From Pseudomonas vanderleydeniana (GTDB taxonomy: Bacteria > Pseudomonadota > Gammaproteobacteria > Pseudomonadales > Pseudomonadaceae), in NCBI RefSeq assembly GCF_014268755.2, contig NZ_CP077093.1, forward strand, positions 2,282,001 through 2,346,000: DNA of 64,000 nucleotides, written 5' to 3'. The translations under genes were made by a program, and so were the position numbers. Positions 28,319-38,994 of the stretch are shown piece by piece (within the stretch, counting starts at the first letter, position 1; every line of letters begins with the position of its first letter). Below the pieces are notes generated by a model. The model was not told where the DNA came from, did no database searches, and worked only from the letters and a program-made list of their open reading frames with translations.

Positions 28319-30715
28319 ATGAAGACAACCATCGAATTGCCTCTCCTGCCATTGCGTGATGTCGTGGTGTATCCGCACATGGTTATCCCGCTGTTCGTGG
28401 GGCGCGAGAAGTCTATCGAAGCCCTCGAGGCCGCGATGACGGGTGACAAGCAGATCCTGCTGCTGGCCCAGCGTAATCCTGCCGATGATGACCCGGGCGA
28501 AGATGCGCTGTATCGGGTCGGCACCGTGGCGACTGTGCTGCAACTGCTCAAGCTGCCTGATGGCACCGTCAAGGTGCTGGTCGAGGGCGAGCAGCGCGGT
28601 ACCGTCGAACAATTCAGCGAAGTCGACGGCCATTGCCGTGCGCAAGTGGCGCTGATCGAGGAAACCGAGGCGCCGGATCGCGAATCCGAAGTGTTCGTGC
28701 GCAGCCTGCTGTCGCAGTTCGAACAATATGTGCAACTGGGCAAGAAGGTACCGGCCGAAGTCCTGTCCTCGCTCAACAGCATCGATGAGCCAAGCCGCCT
28801 GGTCGATACCATGGCCGCGCACATGGCCCTGAAAATCGAGCAGAAGCAGGAAATTCTCGAGATCATCGAGCTGCCGGCCCGCGTCGAGCACGTACTGGCG
28901 CTGCTGGATGCCGAAATCGACCTGCTGCAGGTCGAGAAACGCATCCGTGGGCGCGTCAAGAAACAGATGGAGCGCAGCCAGCGCGAGTACTACCTGAATG
29001 AGCAGATGAAGGCCATTCAGAAGGAACTGGGCGATGGCGACGAGGGCCACAACGAAATCGAGGAGCTGAAAAAGCGCATCGATGACGCCGGCCTGCCCAA
29101 GGACGCCCTGGCCAAGGCCCAGGCCGAGCTGAACAAGCTCAAGCAGATGTCGCCGATGTCGGCTGAAGCCACTGTGGTGCGCTCCTATCTCGACTGGCTG
29201 GTGCAGGTACCGTGGAAGGCCCAGAGCAAGGTACGCCTGGACCTCAAGCGTGCCGAGGACATCCTCGATGCCGACCACTATGGCCTGGACGAGGTCAAGG
29301 AGCGGATCCTCGAGTATCTCGCCGTACAGAAGCGCGTGAAGAAAATTCGCGGGCCGGTGCTGTGCCTGGTCGGTCCTCCCGGGGTCGGGAAGACCTCCCT
29401 GGCCGAGTCGATCGCCAACGCGACCAACCGCAAGTTCGTCCGCATGGCCCTCGGTGGCGTGCGTGATGAAGCGGAAATCCGTGGTCATCGCCGGACCTAC
29501 ATCGGTTCGATGCCAGGAAGATTGATACAAAAAATGACCAAGGTGGGTGTACGCAACCCGCTGTTCCTGCTCGATGAAATCGACAAGATGGGCAGCGACA
29601 TGCGCGGCGACCCGGCCTCGGCGCTGCTGGAGGTCCTGGACCCCGAGCAGAACCACAATTTCAACGACCATTACCTGGAAGTCGACTACGACCTGTCCGA
29701 TGTAATGTTCCTGTGCACCTCCAACTCGATGAACATCCCGCCGGCGCTGCTGGACCGGATGGAAGTGATCCGCCTGCCGGGTTACACCGAGGACGAGAAG
29801 ATCAACATCGCGACCAAGTACCTGTCGCCCAAGCAGATCCAGGCCAACGGCCTGAAGAAGGGCGAGCTGGAGTTCGAAGAGGACGCGATCCGCGACATCA
29901 TCCGCTACTACACCCGCGAAGCCGGGGTGCGGGGCCTGGAGCGGCAGATCGCCAAGGTCTGCCGCAAGGCGGTGAAAGAGCATGCCGTGGAAAAACGCTT
30001 CTCGGTGAAGGTCACTTCCGACCTGCTGGAGCACTTCCTGGGCGTGCGCAAGTTCCGCTACGGCCTGGCCGAGCAGCAGGACCAGGTAGGGCAGGTGACC
30101 GGCCTGGCCTGGACCCAGGTCGGTGGCGAGTTGCTGACCATCGAAGCCGCCGTGGTGCCGGGCAAGGGTCAACTGATCAAGACCGGTTCGCTGGGCGACG
30201 TGATGGTCGAGTCGATCACCGCGGCCCAGACCGTGGTGCGCAGCCGGGCGAAGAGCCTGGGTATCCCGCTGGACTTCCATGAGAAGCGCGACACTCACAT
30301 CCACATGCCGGAAGGGGCTACGCCGAAGGACGGTCCAAGCGCTGGTGTAGGAATGTGTACAGCATTGGTGTCGGCTCTGACCGGCATTCCTGTGCGTGCG
30401 GATGTCGCCATGACCGGCGAAATCACCCTGCGCGGCCAGGTGCTGGCGATTGGTGGCCTGAAGGAAAAATTGTTGGCCGCTCATCGTGGTGGGATCAAGA
30501 CCGTGATCATTCCAGAAGAGAACGTGCGTGATCTGAAGGAAATTCCTGACAATATTAAGCAGGATCTTCAGATTAAACCGGTTAAATGGATTGACGAAGT
30601 CCTGCAAATTGCGCTGCAATACGCCCCGGAGCCCTTGCCAGATGTGGTTCCGGAGATCGTCGCGAAGGATGAGAAACGCGATTCGGATTCCAAGGAAAGA
30701 ATCAGTACCCATTAG
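28319..30715 (+). CDS. lon: ATP-dependent protease Lon
   Basis: A 798-residue cytosolic AAA+ serine protease. The N-terminal substrate-binding domain covers about residues 1-200 ([24 protein letters not shown]). A coiled-coil linker follows, then the AAA+ module with Walker [11 protein letters not shown] and Walker [12 protein letters not shown]. The C-terminal protease domain holds the Ser of [10 protein letters not shown] and the dyad Lys in the [14 protein letters not shown] region. The start at 28319 gives the canonical N-terminus; the longer frame begins inside the clpX terminator. A sigma-32-like promoter precedes it. Sequence is typical of Lon-1 proteins beside clpX, hupB and ppiD. Confidence 0.97.
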   Translation: MKTTIELPLLPLRDVVVYPHMVIPLFVGREKSIEALEAAMTGDKQILLLAQRNPADDDPGEDALYRVGTVATVLQLLKLPDGTVKVLVEGEQRGTVEQFSEVDGHCRAQVALIEETEAPDRESEVFVRSLLSQFEQYVQLGKKVPAEVLSSLNSIDEPSRLVDTMAAHMALKIEQKQEILEIIELPARVEHVLALLDAEIDLLQVEKRIRGRVKKQMERSQREYYLNEQMKAIQKELGDGDEGHNEIEELKKRIDDAGLPKDALAKAQAELNKLKQMSPMSAEATVVRSYLDWLVQVPWKAQSKVRLDLKRAEDILDADHYGLDEVKERILEYLAVQKRVKKIRGPVLCLVGPPGVGKTSLAESIANATNRKFVRMALGGVRDEAEIRGHRRTYIGSMPGRLIQKMTKVGVRNPLFLLDEIDKMGSDMRGDPASALLEVLDPEQNHNFNDHYLEVDYDLSDVMFLCTSNSMNIPPALLDRMEVIRLPGYTEDEKINIATKYLSPKQIQANGLKKGELEFEEDAIRDIIRYYTREAGVRGLERQIAKVCRKAVKEHAVEKRFSVKVTSDLLEHFLGVRKFRYGLAEQQDQVGQVTGLAWTQVGGELLTIEAAVVPGKGQLIKTGSLGDVMVESITAAQTVVRSRAKSLGIPLDFHEKRDTHIHMPEGATPKDGPSAGVGMCTALVSALTGIPVRADVAMTGEITLRGQVLAIGGLKEKLLAAHRGGIKTVIIPEENVRDLKEIPDNIKQDLQIKPVKWIDEVLQIALQYAPEPLPDVVPEIVAKDEKRDSDSKERISTH

Positions 30716-30740
30716 TAGAGATCTTGCCTGGGGGGCTTCC

Positions 30741-30770
30741 TTGACAGCTTTTTAGAGCCCTTGTTATAAA
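30741..30770 (+). promoter_or_regulatory. Sigma-70 promoter of hupB
   Basis: TTGACA (30741-30746) with a 17- or 18-base spacer to TTATAA/TATAAA (30764-30770). It lies about 95 bases before the hupB start, after the lon stop, giving hupB its own strong promoter. Confidence 0.8.
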
Positions 30771-30864
30771 GCGGCTCTTATAAGTGGCTGTAGGCCATTC
30801 AGCACCTGTTTTAGCTTTCACCAAAAACTTAGAAACATACTCAATAGATATAAGGGGACTTAGA

Positions 30865-31137
30865 GTGAACAAGTCGGAACTGATTGATGCTATCGCCGCA
30901 TCTGCTGATATCCCGAAAGCCGCTGCTGGCCGTGCGCTGGACGCAGTAATCGAATCCGTCACTGGCGCTCTGAAGGCTGGCGACTCCGTTGTACTGGTTG
31001 GCTTCGGCACTTTCTCCGTGACCGATCGTCCTGCTCGCACTGGTCGTAACCCACAGACTGGTAAGACGCTGGAAATCCCGGCTGCCAAGAAGCCAGGTTT
31101 CAAAGCCGGTAAGGCACTGAAAGAAGCGGTCAACTGA
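30865..31137 (+). CDS. hupB: DNA-binding protein HU-beta
   Basis: A 90-residue nucleoid protein that bends and compacts DNA as dimers. The HU signature [21 protein letters not shown] is intact and contains the DNA-intercalating arm with the family Pro. The N-terminus [27 protein letters not shown] forms the dimer core. Translation starts at GTG 30865, seven bases after AGGGGA; the frame is open further upstream but those codons precede any HU homology. It lies between lon and ppiD, the common gamma-proteobacterial order. Confidence 0.97.
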   Translation: MNKSELIDAIAASADIPKAAAGRALDAVIESVTGALKAGDSVVLVGFGTFSVTDRPARTGRNPQTGKTLEIPAAKKPGFKAGKALKEAVN

Positions 31138-31285
31138 GTTTCTTCAAAGCCTTTGCCTACCCAGGTCGGGCTCGCTCCTGACCTGGCAGCGGAGCGGTAA
31201 AGCGGTTGGCCGTGCCCACCAGGGCTGCTGACCTGTCATGCCGAGAGTCGAATGATCGATCCTCGTCCGCTCCGCCAGTTACGAG

Positions 31286-31315
31286 AAGGCGCATCCTCGG
31301 ATGCGCCTTTCTTCT
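31286..31315 (+). terminator. Rho-independent terminator after hupB
   Basis: AAGGCGCATCC and GGATGCGCCTT form an 11-bp stem with a tight TC loop (the top pairs probably open), followed by TCTTCT. It separates hupB from ppiD. Confidence 0.8.
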
Positions 31316-31379
31316 ATCCGGACTCTACCCACGCTCCACGGTTGTCCATTCTTGAGGTTCAACCGTTTCTGGGGGACGC

Positions 31380-33239
31380 ATGCTGCAAAATATCAGGGAC
31401 AATTCACAAGGCTGGATTGCCAAGACCATCATCGGGACCATCGTTCTACTGATGGCTCTGACCGGTTTCGACGCCATTTTCCGGGCCACCTCCACCAGTC
31501 AGGATGCGGCCAAGGTCAATGGTGAGGAAATCACCCAGAATGAGCTGAGCCAGGCGGTCGACATGCAACGTCGCCAACTGATGCAGCAACTGGGCAAGGA
31601 TTTCGACCCCTCGCTGCTGGACGAAAAAATGCTTCGCGAGTCGGCTCTGAAGGGGCTGATCGATCGCAAGCTGCTGCTGCAGGGCGCCGAGAAATCGAAG
31701 TTCGCCTTCTCCGAGGCGGCGCTGGACCAGGTGATCCTGCTGACCCCTGAATTCCAGGTGGATGGCAAATTCAGTTCCGACCGTTTCGACCAGGTGATTC
31801 GCCAACTGGGCTACAGCCGCATGCAGTTCCGCCAGATGCTGGCCCAGGAAATGCTGATCGGCCAGGTGCGCGCCGGCTTGGCGGGCAGTGGTTTCGTGAC
31901 TGACAGCCAGGTGCAGGCCTTTGCCCGCCTGGAGAAGCAGACCCGCGATTTCTCCTCCCTGACCGTCAAGAGCGACCCGGCTGCCGTCAAGCTGGCCGAT
32001 GACGAGGTCAAGGCCTACTACGACAAGCACGCCAAGGAGTTCATGACGCCGGACCAGGTGGTCGTGGATTACCTGGAGCTGAAGAAGTCTTCCTTCTTCG
32101 ACCAGGTCAGCGTCAAGGACGAAGACCTGCAGGCCCTGTACAAGAAGGAAACGTCCAACCTGGCCGAACAGCGCCGGGCGGCGCACATCCTGATCGAGGT
32201 GAACGACAAGGTCACCGATGCCCAGGCCAAGGCGAAGATCGAAGAGATCCAGCAGCGTGTGGCCAAGGGTGAGGACTTCGCGGCTCTAGCCAAGCAGTTC
32301 TCCCAGGACCCGGGTTCGGCCAACAATGGCGGCGACCTCGGTTTCGCTGGTCCTGATGTCTACGATCCGGCTTTCGAGAAGGCGCTGTATGCCCTGAACA
32401 AGGGTCAGGTCTCGGCTCCGGTGCGCAGCGAATTCGGCTACCACCTGATCAAGCTGCTGGGCGTTGAGGCACCTGAGGTGCCCACCTTCGCCAGCCTCAA
32501 GGACAAGCTGACCCGCGAGCTGAAAGCCCAGCAGGTCGAGCAGCGTTTCGTCGAGGCGACCAAGCAGCTCGAGGACTCCTCGTTCGAAGCTTCCGACCTG
32601 GCCCAGCCGGCCCAGGACCTGAACCTGAAGGTGCAGACCACCGCACCGTTCGGTCGTGAAGGCGGTGAAGGCATCGCGGCCAACCGTGCCGTGGTGACTG
32701 CTGCGTTCAGTCCTGAAGTGCTGGACGAAGGGGCCAACAGCAGCGCCATCGACCTGGATCCGGACACCGTCATCGTCCTGCGCGCCAAGGAGCACCGCAA
32801 GCCGGAGCAACTGCCGCTGGAAAGCGTCGATGCGGCCATCCGCAAGCAATTGACCAAGGAGCACGCTACCGCGGCTGCGAAGGTCAAGGCTGATGAGCTG
32901 ATCGCCAGCCTGCGTGAAGGCAAGGCCCTGCCGGCCGGCCAGTCCTGGAAGGTCCAGGAAGCGGCCACCCGTGCCCAGGAAGGCGTCGATCCGGCCGTGC
33001 TGCAGGCGCTGTTCCGCATGCCCAAGCCTGTAGCCAAGGACAAGCCGACCTTCGACACCGTGACCCTGGCCGATGGCAACCTGGTCATCGTGCGCCTGAA
33101 CGGCGTCAACGAAGGTGCTGCACCGACCGACCAGGAGAAGGCGTCGTACCGTCGCTTCCTCGCTTCGCGCAGTGGCCAGCAGGACTTCGCCGCGTATCGC
33201 AAGCAGTTGGAAAGCGAAGCGGAAATCAAGCGCTTCTGA
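31380..33239 (+). CDS. ppiD: Periplasmic folding chaperone PpiD (SurA-like, parvulin domain)
   Basis: A 619-residue inner-membrane-anchored chaperone that meets proteins leaving the Sec translocon. One N-terminal transmembrane helix lies at about residues 13-32 (WIAKTIIGTIVLLMALTGF). A SurA-N-like domain follows, then one parvulin domain at about 260-360 (RRAAHILIEVND, GGDLGFAGPDVYDPAFEKALYAL, VRSEFGYHLIKLL), and a long C-terminal chaperone region. Size agrees with Pseudomonas PpiD (about 620). The start follows GGGGGA by five bases. It is closed by a strong terminator. The fabI gene often found next in Pseudomonas is absent here. Confidence 0.95.
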   Translation: MLQNIRDNSQGWIAKTIIGTIVLLMALTGFDAIFRATSTSQDAAKVNGEEITQNELSQAVDMQRRQLMQQLGKDFDPSLLDEKMLRESALKGLIDRKLLLQGAEKSKFAFSEAALDQVILLTPEFQVDGKFSSDRFDQVIRQLGYSRMQFRQMLAQEMLIGQVRAGLAGSGFVTDSQVQAFARLEKQTRDFSSLTVKSDPAAVKLADDEVKAYYDKHAKEFMTPDQVVVDYLELKKSSFFDQVSVKDEDLQALYKKETSNLAEQRRAAHILIEVNDKVTDAQAKAKIEEIQQRVAKGEDFAALAKQFSQDPGSANNGGDLGFAGPDVYDPAFEKALYALNKGQVSAPVRSEFGYHLIKLLGVEAPEVPTFASLKDKLTRELKAQQVEQRFVEATKQLEDSSFEASDLAQPAQDLNLKVQTTAPFGREGGEGIAANRAVVTAAFSPEVLDEGANSSAIDLDPDTVIVLRAKEHRKPEQLPLESVDAAIRKQLTKEHATAAAKVKADELIASLREGKALPAGQSWKVQEAATRAQEGVDPAVLQALFRMPKPVAKDKPTFDTVTLADGNLVIVRLNGVNEGAAPTDQEKASYRRFLASRSGQQDFAAYRKQLESEAEIKRF

Positions 33240-33266
33240 AGTCGCTGATACCGTTCTGCAAACAGG

Positions 33267-33293
33267 AAGGCCGCTCAATCGAGCGGCCTTTTT
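33267..33293 (+). terminator. Rho-independent terminator after ppiD
   Basis: AAGGCCGCTC, loop AATC and GAGCGGCCTT make a perfect 10-bp stem followed by TTT, 27 bases past the ppiD stop. Confidence 0.92.
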
Positions 33294-33334
33294 ACTTCTG
33301 TCGATCCAGAGGTTGTGCTGAGGCGATCGATCCC

Positions 33335-33423
33335 TTCGCGGGCAAGCCCTGCTCCTACAGATTTTGCCGTGTATCAATATCGCAAACGGCACCCGCCTTG
33401 TAGGAGCAGGGTTTGCCCGCGAA
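33335..33423. repeat. REP-type inverted repeat pair
   Basis: Arms at 33335-33359 and 33399-33423 carry CGCGGGCAAGCCCTGCTCC and its inverse with one mismatch, separated by 39 bases. The doublet fills the gap between convergent ppiD and the peptide transporter operon. Confidence 0.82.
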
Positions 33424-33438
33424 GAGGTCCTGGCAGAC

Positions 33439-35049
33439 CTAAGAGGCCTTCTCGGGTGTAAGGAACGCCGCCTTCAGCAGTTGCCGCGTGTAAGGGTGTT
33501 GCGGCGCCTCGAAGATCTCCCGCGCGACGCCTTGCTCGACCACCTGGCCGTGCTTGACCACCATCAGTTGATGACTCAGCGCCTTGACCACCGCCAGGTC
33601 GTGGCTGATGAACAGGTAGGTCAGGTTGTACTTGACCTGCAGCGAGCGCAGCAGCTCGACCACCTGGCGCTGGACGGTACGGTCCAGGGCCGAGGTCGGC
33701 TCATCGAGCAGGATCAGTGCCGGCTTGAGCACCAGGGCCCGGGCGATGGCGATCCGCTGCCGCTGTCCGCCGGAGAACTCATGGGGATAGCGGTGACGGG
33801 TCTGCGGATCGAGGCCGACTTCCTTCAGGGCGGCGATGATCGCCTGTTCCTGCTCGGCCGGGGTGCCGATCTTGTGGATGCGCAGGCCCTCGCCGACGAT
33901 CTCGCTGACGCACATGCGTGGACTGAGACTGCCGAACGGGTCCTGGAACACCACCTGCATTTCCCGCCGCAATGGCCGCACCTGCTGCTGGGACAGCTCG
34001 TTCAGTGCCTTGCCTTCGAAGCGGATGGCGCCCTGGCTGCCGATCAACCGCAGGATCGCCAGGCCCAGGGTCGACTTGCCTGAACCACTCTCGCCGACGA
34101 TCCCCAGGGTCTGGCCCTGGGGCAGGCTGAAGTTGATGCCGTCCACTGCCTTGACGTGGTCGACGGTGCGCCGCAGCAGGCCCTTGCGGATCGGGAACCA
34201 GACCTTCAGGTCCTCGATTTCCAGCAGCGGTGTCCCCACCGGGTTGGCCGCCGGCTCGCCGCTCGGTTCGGCACTGAGCAGTTCACAGGTGTAGGGGTGT
34301 TGCGGTTGGCTGAACAACGCCTCGCAGTCAGCCTGCTCGACGATGCGTCCCTGTTGCATCACGCATACCCGGTGGGCGATCCGTCGGACCAGGTTGAGAT
34401 CGTGGCTGATCAGTAGCAGGGCCATGCCCAGGCGCGCCTGCAGTTCCTTGAGCAGGTCTAGGATCTTCAGTTGCACGGTGACGTCCAGCGCGGTGGTCGG
34501 CTCGTCGGCGATCAGCAGTTCCGGTTCGTTGGCCAGGGCCATGGCGATCATGACTCGCTGCCGCTGACCGCCGGAGAGCTCGTGTGGCAGTGCCTTGAGG
34601 CGTTTGTGCGGCTCGGGTATGCCCACCAGCTCCAGCAGCTCCAGGGTGCGCCGGGTGGCGACCTTGCCGGTCAGGCCCTTGTGGATGGCGAGGACCTCGT
34701 TGATCTGCTTCTCGATCGAGTGCAGCGGGTTCAGCGAGGTCATCGGCTCCTGGAAGATCATCGCGATCCGATTGCCGCGAATGTGCCGCAGGGTCTTTTC
34801 CTTGAGGGTCAGCATGTCCTGGCCGGCGTACTGGATGCTGCCGCTGGGGTGGTGTGCCAGCGGGTAGGGCAGCAGGCGCAGGATCGAGTGCGCGGTCACC
34901 GACTTGCCGGAGCCGCTTTCGCCGACCAGGGCCAGGGTCTCGCCGCGACGGATATCGAAACTGACGTTTTCGACCACCCGCTGGCGCTGCTCGCCGACGA
35001 CGAACTCGACGGCGAGGTCGCGTATTTCGATCAGATTGTCCTGATTCAT
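33439..35049 (-). CDS. yejF: Peptide/microcin C ABC transporter ATP-binding protein (YejF-like, double NBD)
   Basis: A 536-residue cytosolic ATPase with two fused nucleotide-binding domains. Each has a Walker A ([28 protein letters not shown]), a signature ([30 protein letters not shown]), and a Walker B ([24 protein letters not shown]). Each is followed by the oligopeptide-family C-terminal motif. The fused form is characteristic of YejF. The ATG at 35049 has AGGAAATGAC before it and lies one base past the end of the permease gene. It is the last gene of the five-gene importer operon. Confidence 0.93.
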   Translation of the reverse strand: MNQDNLIEIRDLAVEFVVGEQRQRVVENVSFDIRRGETLALVGESGSGKSVTAHSILRLLPYPLAHHPSGSIQYAGQDMLTLKEKTLRHIRGNRIAMIFQEPMTSLNPLHSIEKQINEVLAIHKGLTGKVATRRTLELLELVGIPEPHKRLKALPHELSGGQRQRVMIAMALANEPELLIADEPTTALDVTVQLKILDLLKELQARLGMALLLISHDLNLVRRIAHRVCVMQQGRIVEQADCEALFSQPQHPYTCELLSAEPSGEPAANPVGTPLLEIEDLKVWFPIRKGLLRRTVDHVKAVDGINFSLPQGQTLGIVGESGSGKSTLGLAILRLIGSQGAIRFEGKALNELSQQQVRPLRREMQVVFQDPFGSLSPRMCVSEIVGEGLRIHKIGTPAEQEQAIIAALKEVGLDPQTRHRYPHEFSGGQRQRIAIARALVLKPALILLDEPTSALDRTVQRQVVELLRSLQVKYNLTYLFISHDLAVVKALSHQLMVVKHGQVVEQGVAREIFEAPQHPYTRQLLKAAFLTPEKAS

Positions 35050-35050
35050 G

Positions 35051-36070
35051 TCATTTCCTCGGATCGAAGGCATCGCGGGCGGATTCGCCGATGAACACCA
35101 GCAGGCTGAGCATGATCGCCAGCACGGCGAATGCGCTGATACCCAGCCAGGGCGCCTGCAGGTTGGACTTGCCCTGCGCGACCAGCTCGCCGAGCGATGG
35201 GGCGCCTGGCGGCAGGCCGAAGCCGAGGAAGTCCAGGGCGGTCAGGGTGCCGATGGCGCCGGTGAGAATGAACGGCATGAAGGTCATGGTCGAGACCATG
35301 GCGTTGGGCAGGATATGCCGGAACATGATGGCGCCGTTCTGCATACCCAGCGCCCGTGCGGCTCGCACGTACTCCAGGTTGCGGCCACGCAGGAATTCGG
35401 CGCGGACCACGTCGACCAGGCTCATCCAGGAGAACAGCAGCATGATCCCCAGCAGCCACCAGAAGTTGGGCTGGACGAAGCTGGCCAGGATGATCAGCAG
35501 GTAGAGCACCGGCAGGCCGGACCAGATCTCCAGGAAACGCTGGCCGGCCAGGTCGACCCAGCCACCGTAGAACCCCTGCAGGGCGCCAGCGGCCACGCCG
35601 ATGATCGAGCTGAGCAGGGTCAGGGTCAGGGCGAACAGCACCGAGACGCGGAAACCGTAGATCACCCGTGCCAGCACATCGCGGCCCTGATCGTCGGTGC
35701 CCAGCAGGTTGTCCGTCGAGGGCGGGGCGGGGGCCGGGACCTTGAGGTCGTAGTTGATGCTCTGGTAGCTGAAGGGAATCGGTGCCCACAGCACCCAGGC
35801 ATCCTTGGCCTTCATTAGCTCGCGGATGTACGGGCTCTTGTAGTTGGCTTCCAGTGGGAATTCACCGCCGAAGGTGGTTTCCGGATAGCGCTTGAGCGCC
35901 GGAAAGTACCAGCCGCCGTCGTAGTGCACCACCAGCGGCTTGTCGTTGGCAATCAGTTCGGCGCCAAGGCTGATCACGAACAGGCCGAGGAACAGCCAGA
36001 GGGACCACCAGCCGCGCTTGTTGGCCTTGAAGCGCTCGAAACGTCGGCGATTGAGGGGGGAAAGCTGCAT
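35051..36070 (-). CDS. yejE: Peptide ABC transporter permease (YejE-like)
   Basis: A 339-residue inner-membrane permease of the DppC/OppC class. The N-terminal RRRFERFKANKRGWWSLWLFLGLFVISL contains the first helix. A periplasmic segment characteristic of YejE (about residues 45-130) comes before the five-helix permease core. The EAA-type loop reads EFLRGRNLEYVRAARALGMQNGAIMFRHILPNAM. It sits between YejB-like and YejF-like genes with one or two bases between genes, so all are co-translated from one mRNA. Substrate is inferred to be peptides. Confidence 0.93.
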   Translation of the reverse strand: MQLSPLNRRRFERFKANKRGWWSLWLFLGLFVISLGAELIANDKPLVVHYDGGWYFPALKRYPETTFGGEFPLEANYKSPYIRELMKAKDAWVLWAPIPFSYQSINYDLKVPAPAPPSTDNLLGTDDQGRDVLARVIYGFRVSVLFALTLTLLSSIIGVAAGALQGFYGGWVDLAGQRFLEIWSGLPVLYLLIILASFVQPNFWWLLGIMLLFSWMSLVDVVRAEFLRGRNLEYVRAARALGMQNGAIMFRHILPNAMVSTMTFMPFILTGAIGTLTALDFLGFGLPPGAPSLGELVAQGKSNLQAPWLGISAFAVLAIMLSLLVFIGESARDAFDPRK

Positions 36071-36071
36071 C

Positions 36072-37145
36072 TCAATGCTCCCGATGTTCGAAGTCGATGC
36101 GTGGGTCGACCAGGGTGTAGGTCAGGTCGCCGATCAGTTTCATCACCAGGCCCAGCAGGGTGAAGATGAACAGGGTGCCGAAGACCACCGGGTAGTCGCG
36201 GTTGATCGCTGCTTCGAAGCTCATCAGCCCCAGGCCGTCGAGGGAGAAGATCACCTCCACCAGCAGCGAGCCGGTGAAGAAGATGCCGATGAAGGCCGCG
36301 GGAAAGCCGGCGATCACCAGCAGCATCGCGTTGCGGAACACGTGGCCGTAGAGCACGCGGCGCTGTGTCAGGCCCTTGGCCTTGGCGGTGATCACGTACT
36401 GCTTGTTGATCTCGTCGAGGAAGCTGTTCTTGGTCAGCAGCGTCATGGTCGCGAAGTTGCCGATCACCAGCGCGGTGACGGGCAGGGTCAGGTGCCAGAA
36501 GTAGTCGCGGATCTTGCCGAACAGGCTCAGTTGCTCGAAGTTGCCCGAAGTCAGCCCGCGCAGCGGGAACCAGTCCAGGTAGCTGCCACCGGCGAATACC
36601 ACGATCAGCAGGATGGCGAACAGGAACGCCGGGATCGCGTAGCCGACGATGATCGCCGAGCTGGTCCAGACATCGAAGTGGCTGCCATGCCGGGTCGCCT
36701 TGGCGATCCCCAGCGGGATCGACACCAGGTACATGATCAGCGTGCTCCACAGGCCGAGGGAGATCGAGACCGGCATTTTCTCCTTGATCAGGTCGATGAC
36801 CTTGGCATCGCGAAAGAAGCTGTCACCGAAATCCAGGGTCGCGTAGTTCCTGATCATGATCCACAGGCGTTCCGGCGCCGATTTGTCGAAGCCGTACATG
36901 TGCTCGATTTCCTTGATCAGTGCCGGGTCGAGGCCCTGGGCGCCGCGATAGCTGGAGCCGGCTACCGAGACTTCCGCGCTGCCACCGGCGATCCGGCTGG
37001 TGGCGCCGTCGAAACCCTCGAGCTTGGCGATCATCTGTTCCACCGGACCGCCCGGGGCGGCCTGGATGATCACGAAGTTGATCAGGAGGATGCCGAACAG
37101 GGTCGGGATGATCAGCAGCAGTCGCCGAAAAATGTAAGCCAGCAT
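36072..37145 (-). CDS. yejB: Peptide ABC transporter permease (YejB-like)
   Basis: A 357-residue inner-membrane permease of the DppB/OppB class. It begins with the usual amphipathic start and helix ([34 protein letters not shown]). A periplasmic insert of about 90 residues follows, then five more helices. The permease loop is [32 protein letters not shown]. It pairs with the YejE-like permease immediately downstream. The one-base gap to the binding-protein gene upstream and to yejE downstream shows tight operon packing. Confidence 0.93.
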   Translation of the reverse strand: MLAYIFRRLLLIIPTLFGILLINFVIIQAAPGGPVEQMIAKLEGFDGATSRIAGGSAEVSVAGSSYRGAQGLDPALIKEIEHMYGFDKSAPERLWIMIRNYATLDFGDSFFRDAKVIDLIKEKMPVSISLGLWSTLIMYLVSIPLGIAKATRHGSHFDVWTSSAIIVGYAIPAFLFAILLIVVFAGGSYLDWFPLRGLTSGNFEQLSLFGKIRDYFWHLTLPVTALVIGNFATMTLLTKNSFLDEINKQYVITAKAKGLTQRRVLYGHVFRNAMLLVIAGFPAAFIGIFFTGSLLVEVIFSLDGLGLMSFEAAINRDYPVVFGTLFIFTLLGLVMKLIGDLTYTLVDPRIDFEHREH

Positions 37146-37146
37146 C

Positions 37147-38994
37147 TTATGGTTGCCCCGCGCCTGTGCCGTTGGTGTTTTCCGGCGATGCCACCGGCTT
37201 GGCGTCCGGCTTTATCCACCAGGTGGAGGTGCCGACGTCATAGGTCGGCGAGATTTTCGGGTGGGCGACATGGTCCCAGTAGGCGATGCGCCAGGTCTTG
37301 ATGTGCCAATTCGGGATCACGTAGAAGCCCCACTGCAGGACCCGGTCCAGCGCCCGGGCATGGTCGACCAGGCTCTGCCGGGAGTCGGCGTTGATCAGCT
37401 CTTCCACCAGGGTGTCCACGGCCGGGTCCTTGAGGCCCATGAAGTTGCGACTGCCGGGCTTGTCGGCGCTGGCGGACATCCAGAATTCACGTTGTTCGTT
37501 GCCGGGCGAACTGGACTGCGGGAAGCTGCCGACGACCATGTCGAAGTCCCGCGAGCGCAGCCGGTTGATGTACTGGGAGACGTCGACCCGGCGAATCACC
37601 AGGTCGATTCCCAGGTCGCTCAGGTTGCGCTTGAATGGCAGCAGCACCCGTTCGAAATCGGTCTGGGCCAACAGGAACTCGATGCGCACCGGCTTGCCTT
37701 CGGTGTCGACCATCTTGTCGTCGACGATATGCCAGCCGGCTTCAAGCAGCAGTTGGTAGGCGCGGCGTTGCTGGTTACGGATCATCCCGCTGCCGTCGCA
37801 TACCGATGGCTGGTAGGCCTGGTCGAATACCTGCTCGGGGATCTTGCCACGCAACGGTTCGAGGATCGCCAACTGCGCCTTGTCTGGCAGGCCGGTGGCG
37901 GCCATCTCCGAGTTCTCGAAGTAACTGCGGGTGCGGGTGTAGGCGCCGTTGAACAACTGCTTGTTGCTCCACTCGAAGTCGAACAGCAGGCTCAGCGCCT
38001 CGCGCACGCGAACGTCCTGGAACATCGGCCGGCGCAGGTTGTAGACGAAGCCCTGCATGCCGGTTGGGTTGCCGTTGGGAATCTGTTCCTTGATCAGCCG
38101 CCCCTGGGCCACGGCCGGAGTGTTGTAGGCGTTGGCCCAGTTCTTCGCGCTCATTTCCAGCCAGTAGTCGAACTGGCCGGCCTTGAGGGCTTCGAGGGCG
38201 ACGCTGCTGTCACGATAGTAATCGGTGGTCATCACGTCGAAGTTGTAGAACCCGCGGTTGATCGGCAGGTCCTTGGCCCAGTAGTCCTTCACCCGCTCAT
38301 AACGTACCGAGCGGCCGGCCTTGACCTCGGCCAGCTTGTACGGGCCGCTGCCGAGCGGGAACTCCAGGTTGCCCTTGTTGAAGTCCCGGCTGGCCCACCA
38401 GTGCTTGGGCAATACCGGCAACTGGCCAAGAATCAGCGGCAGTTCGCGGTTGTTGGTGTGCTTGAACTTGAACAGCACCCGCAGCGGGTCTTCGGCGACC
38501 ACCTCGGCGACATCGGCGTAATAGGCGCGGTAGAGCGGGGCGCCGTCCTTGATCAGGGTCTCGAAGCTGAACACGACGTCTTCGGCACGCATCGGATGGC
38601 CATCGTGGAAGCGTGCTTCGGGTCTCAGGTAGAAACGCACCCAGCTGTTGTCCGGGGCTTTCTCGATCTTGCCGGCGACCAGCCCGTATTCGGTAAACGG
38701 CTCGTCCATGCCCTGGCGGGCCAGGGTGTCATAGATCATGCCGATACCGTCGGCCGGTACGCCCTTGTTGATGAACGGGTTGAGGCTGTCGAAGCTGCCC
38801 GAGGCCGACTCGCGGAAGGTGCCGCCCTTGGGGGCGTCGGGATTGACGAAGTCGACGTGCTTGAAGTCGGCGGGATATTTCGGCGGTTCGTCGTAGAGGG
38901 TCAGGGCATGTTGTGGAGCGGCGCCGGCCAGGCCGGCGATGCCGGTCGACAGCAGGCCACCGGCACAGAGCAGCAGGGCACGCAAAGGCATCAT
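37147..38994 (-). CDS. Periplasmic peptide-binding protein of the ABC importer (second copy)
   Basis: A 615-residue extracellular solute-binding protein, family 5, YejA type. A signal peptide spans about residues 1-26 ([25 protein letters not shown]). The mature part has the YejA-like opening [21 protein letters not shown], then the family 5 binding core. I chose the first ATG of an ATGATG pair at 38994, which overlaps the stop of the upstream paralogue by four bases; longer frames cross into that gene. It is about the same length as its neighbour and clearly homologous to it, a tandem duplication with diverged sequence. Confidence 0.9.
   Translation of the reverse strand: MMPLRALLLCAGGLLSTGIAGLAGAAPQHALTLYDEPPKYPADFKHVDFVNPDAPKGGTFRESASGSFDSLNPFINKGVPADGIGMIYDTLARQGMDEPFTEYGLVAGKIEKAPDNSWVRFYLRPEARFHDGHPMRAEDVVFSFETLIKDGAPLYRAYYADVAEVVAEDPLRVLFKFKHTNNRELPLILGQLPVLPKHWWASRDFNKGNLEFPLGSGPYKLAEVKAGRSVRYERVKDYWAKDLPINRGFYNFDVMTTDYYRDSSVALEALKAGQFDYWLEMSAKNWANAYNTPAVAQGRLIKEQIPNGNPTGMQGFVYNLRRPMFQDVRVREALSLLFDFEWSNKQLFNGAYTRTRSYFENSEMAATGLPDKAQLAILEPLRGKIPEQVFDQAYQPSVCDGSGMIRNQQRRAYQLLLEAGWHIVDDKMVDTEGKPVRIEFLLAQTDFERVLLPFKRNLSDLGIDLVIRRVDVSQYINRLRSRDFDMVVGSFPQSSSPGNEQREFWMSASADKPGSRNFMGLKDPAVDTLVEELINADSRQSLVDHARALDRVLQWGFYVIPNWHIKTWRIAYWDHVAHPKISPTYDVGTSTWWIKPDAKPVASPENTNGTGAGQP

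Noticed and set aside
28274..30712. An 812-codon open frame antisense to lon
   Set aside because: Shadow of a conserved gene with the same third-position bias.
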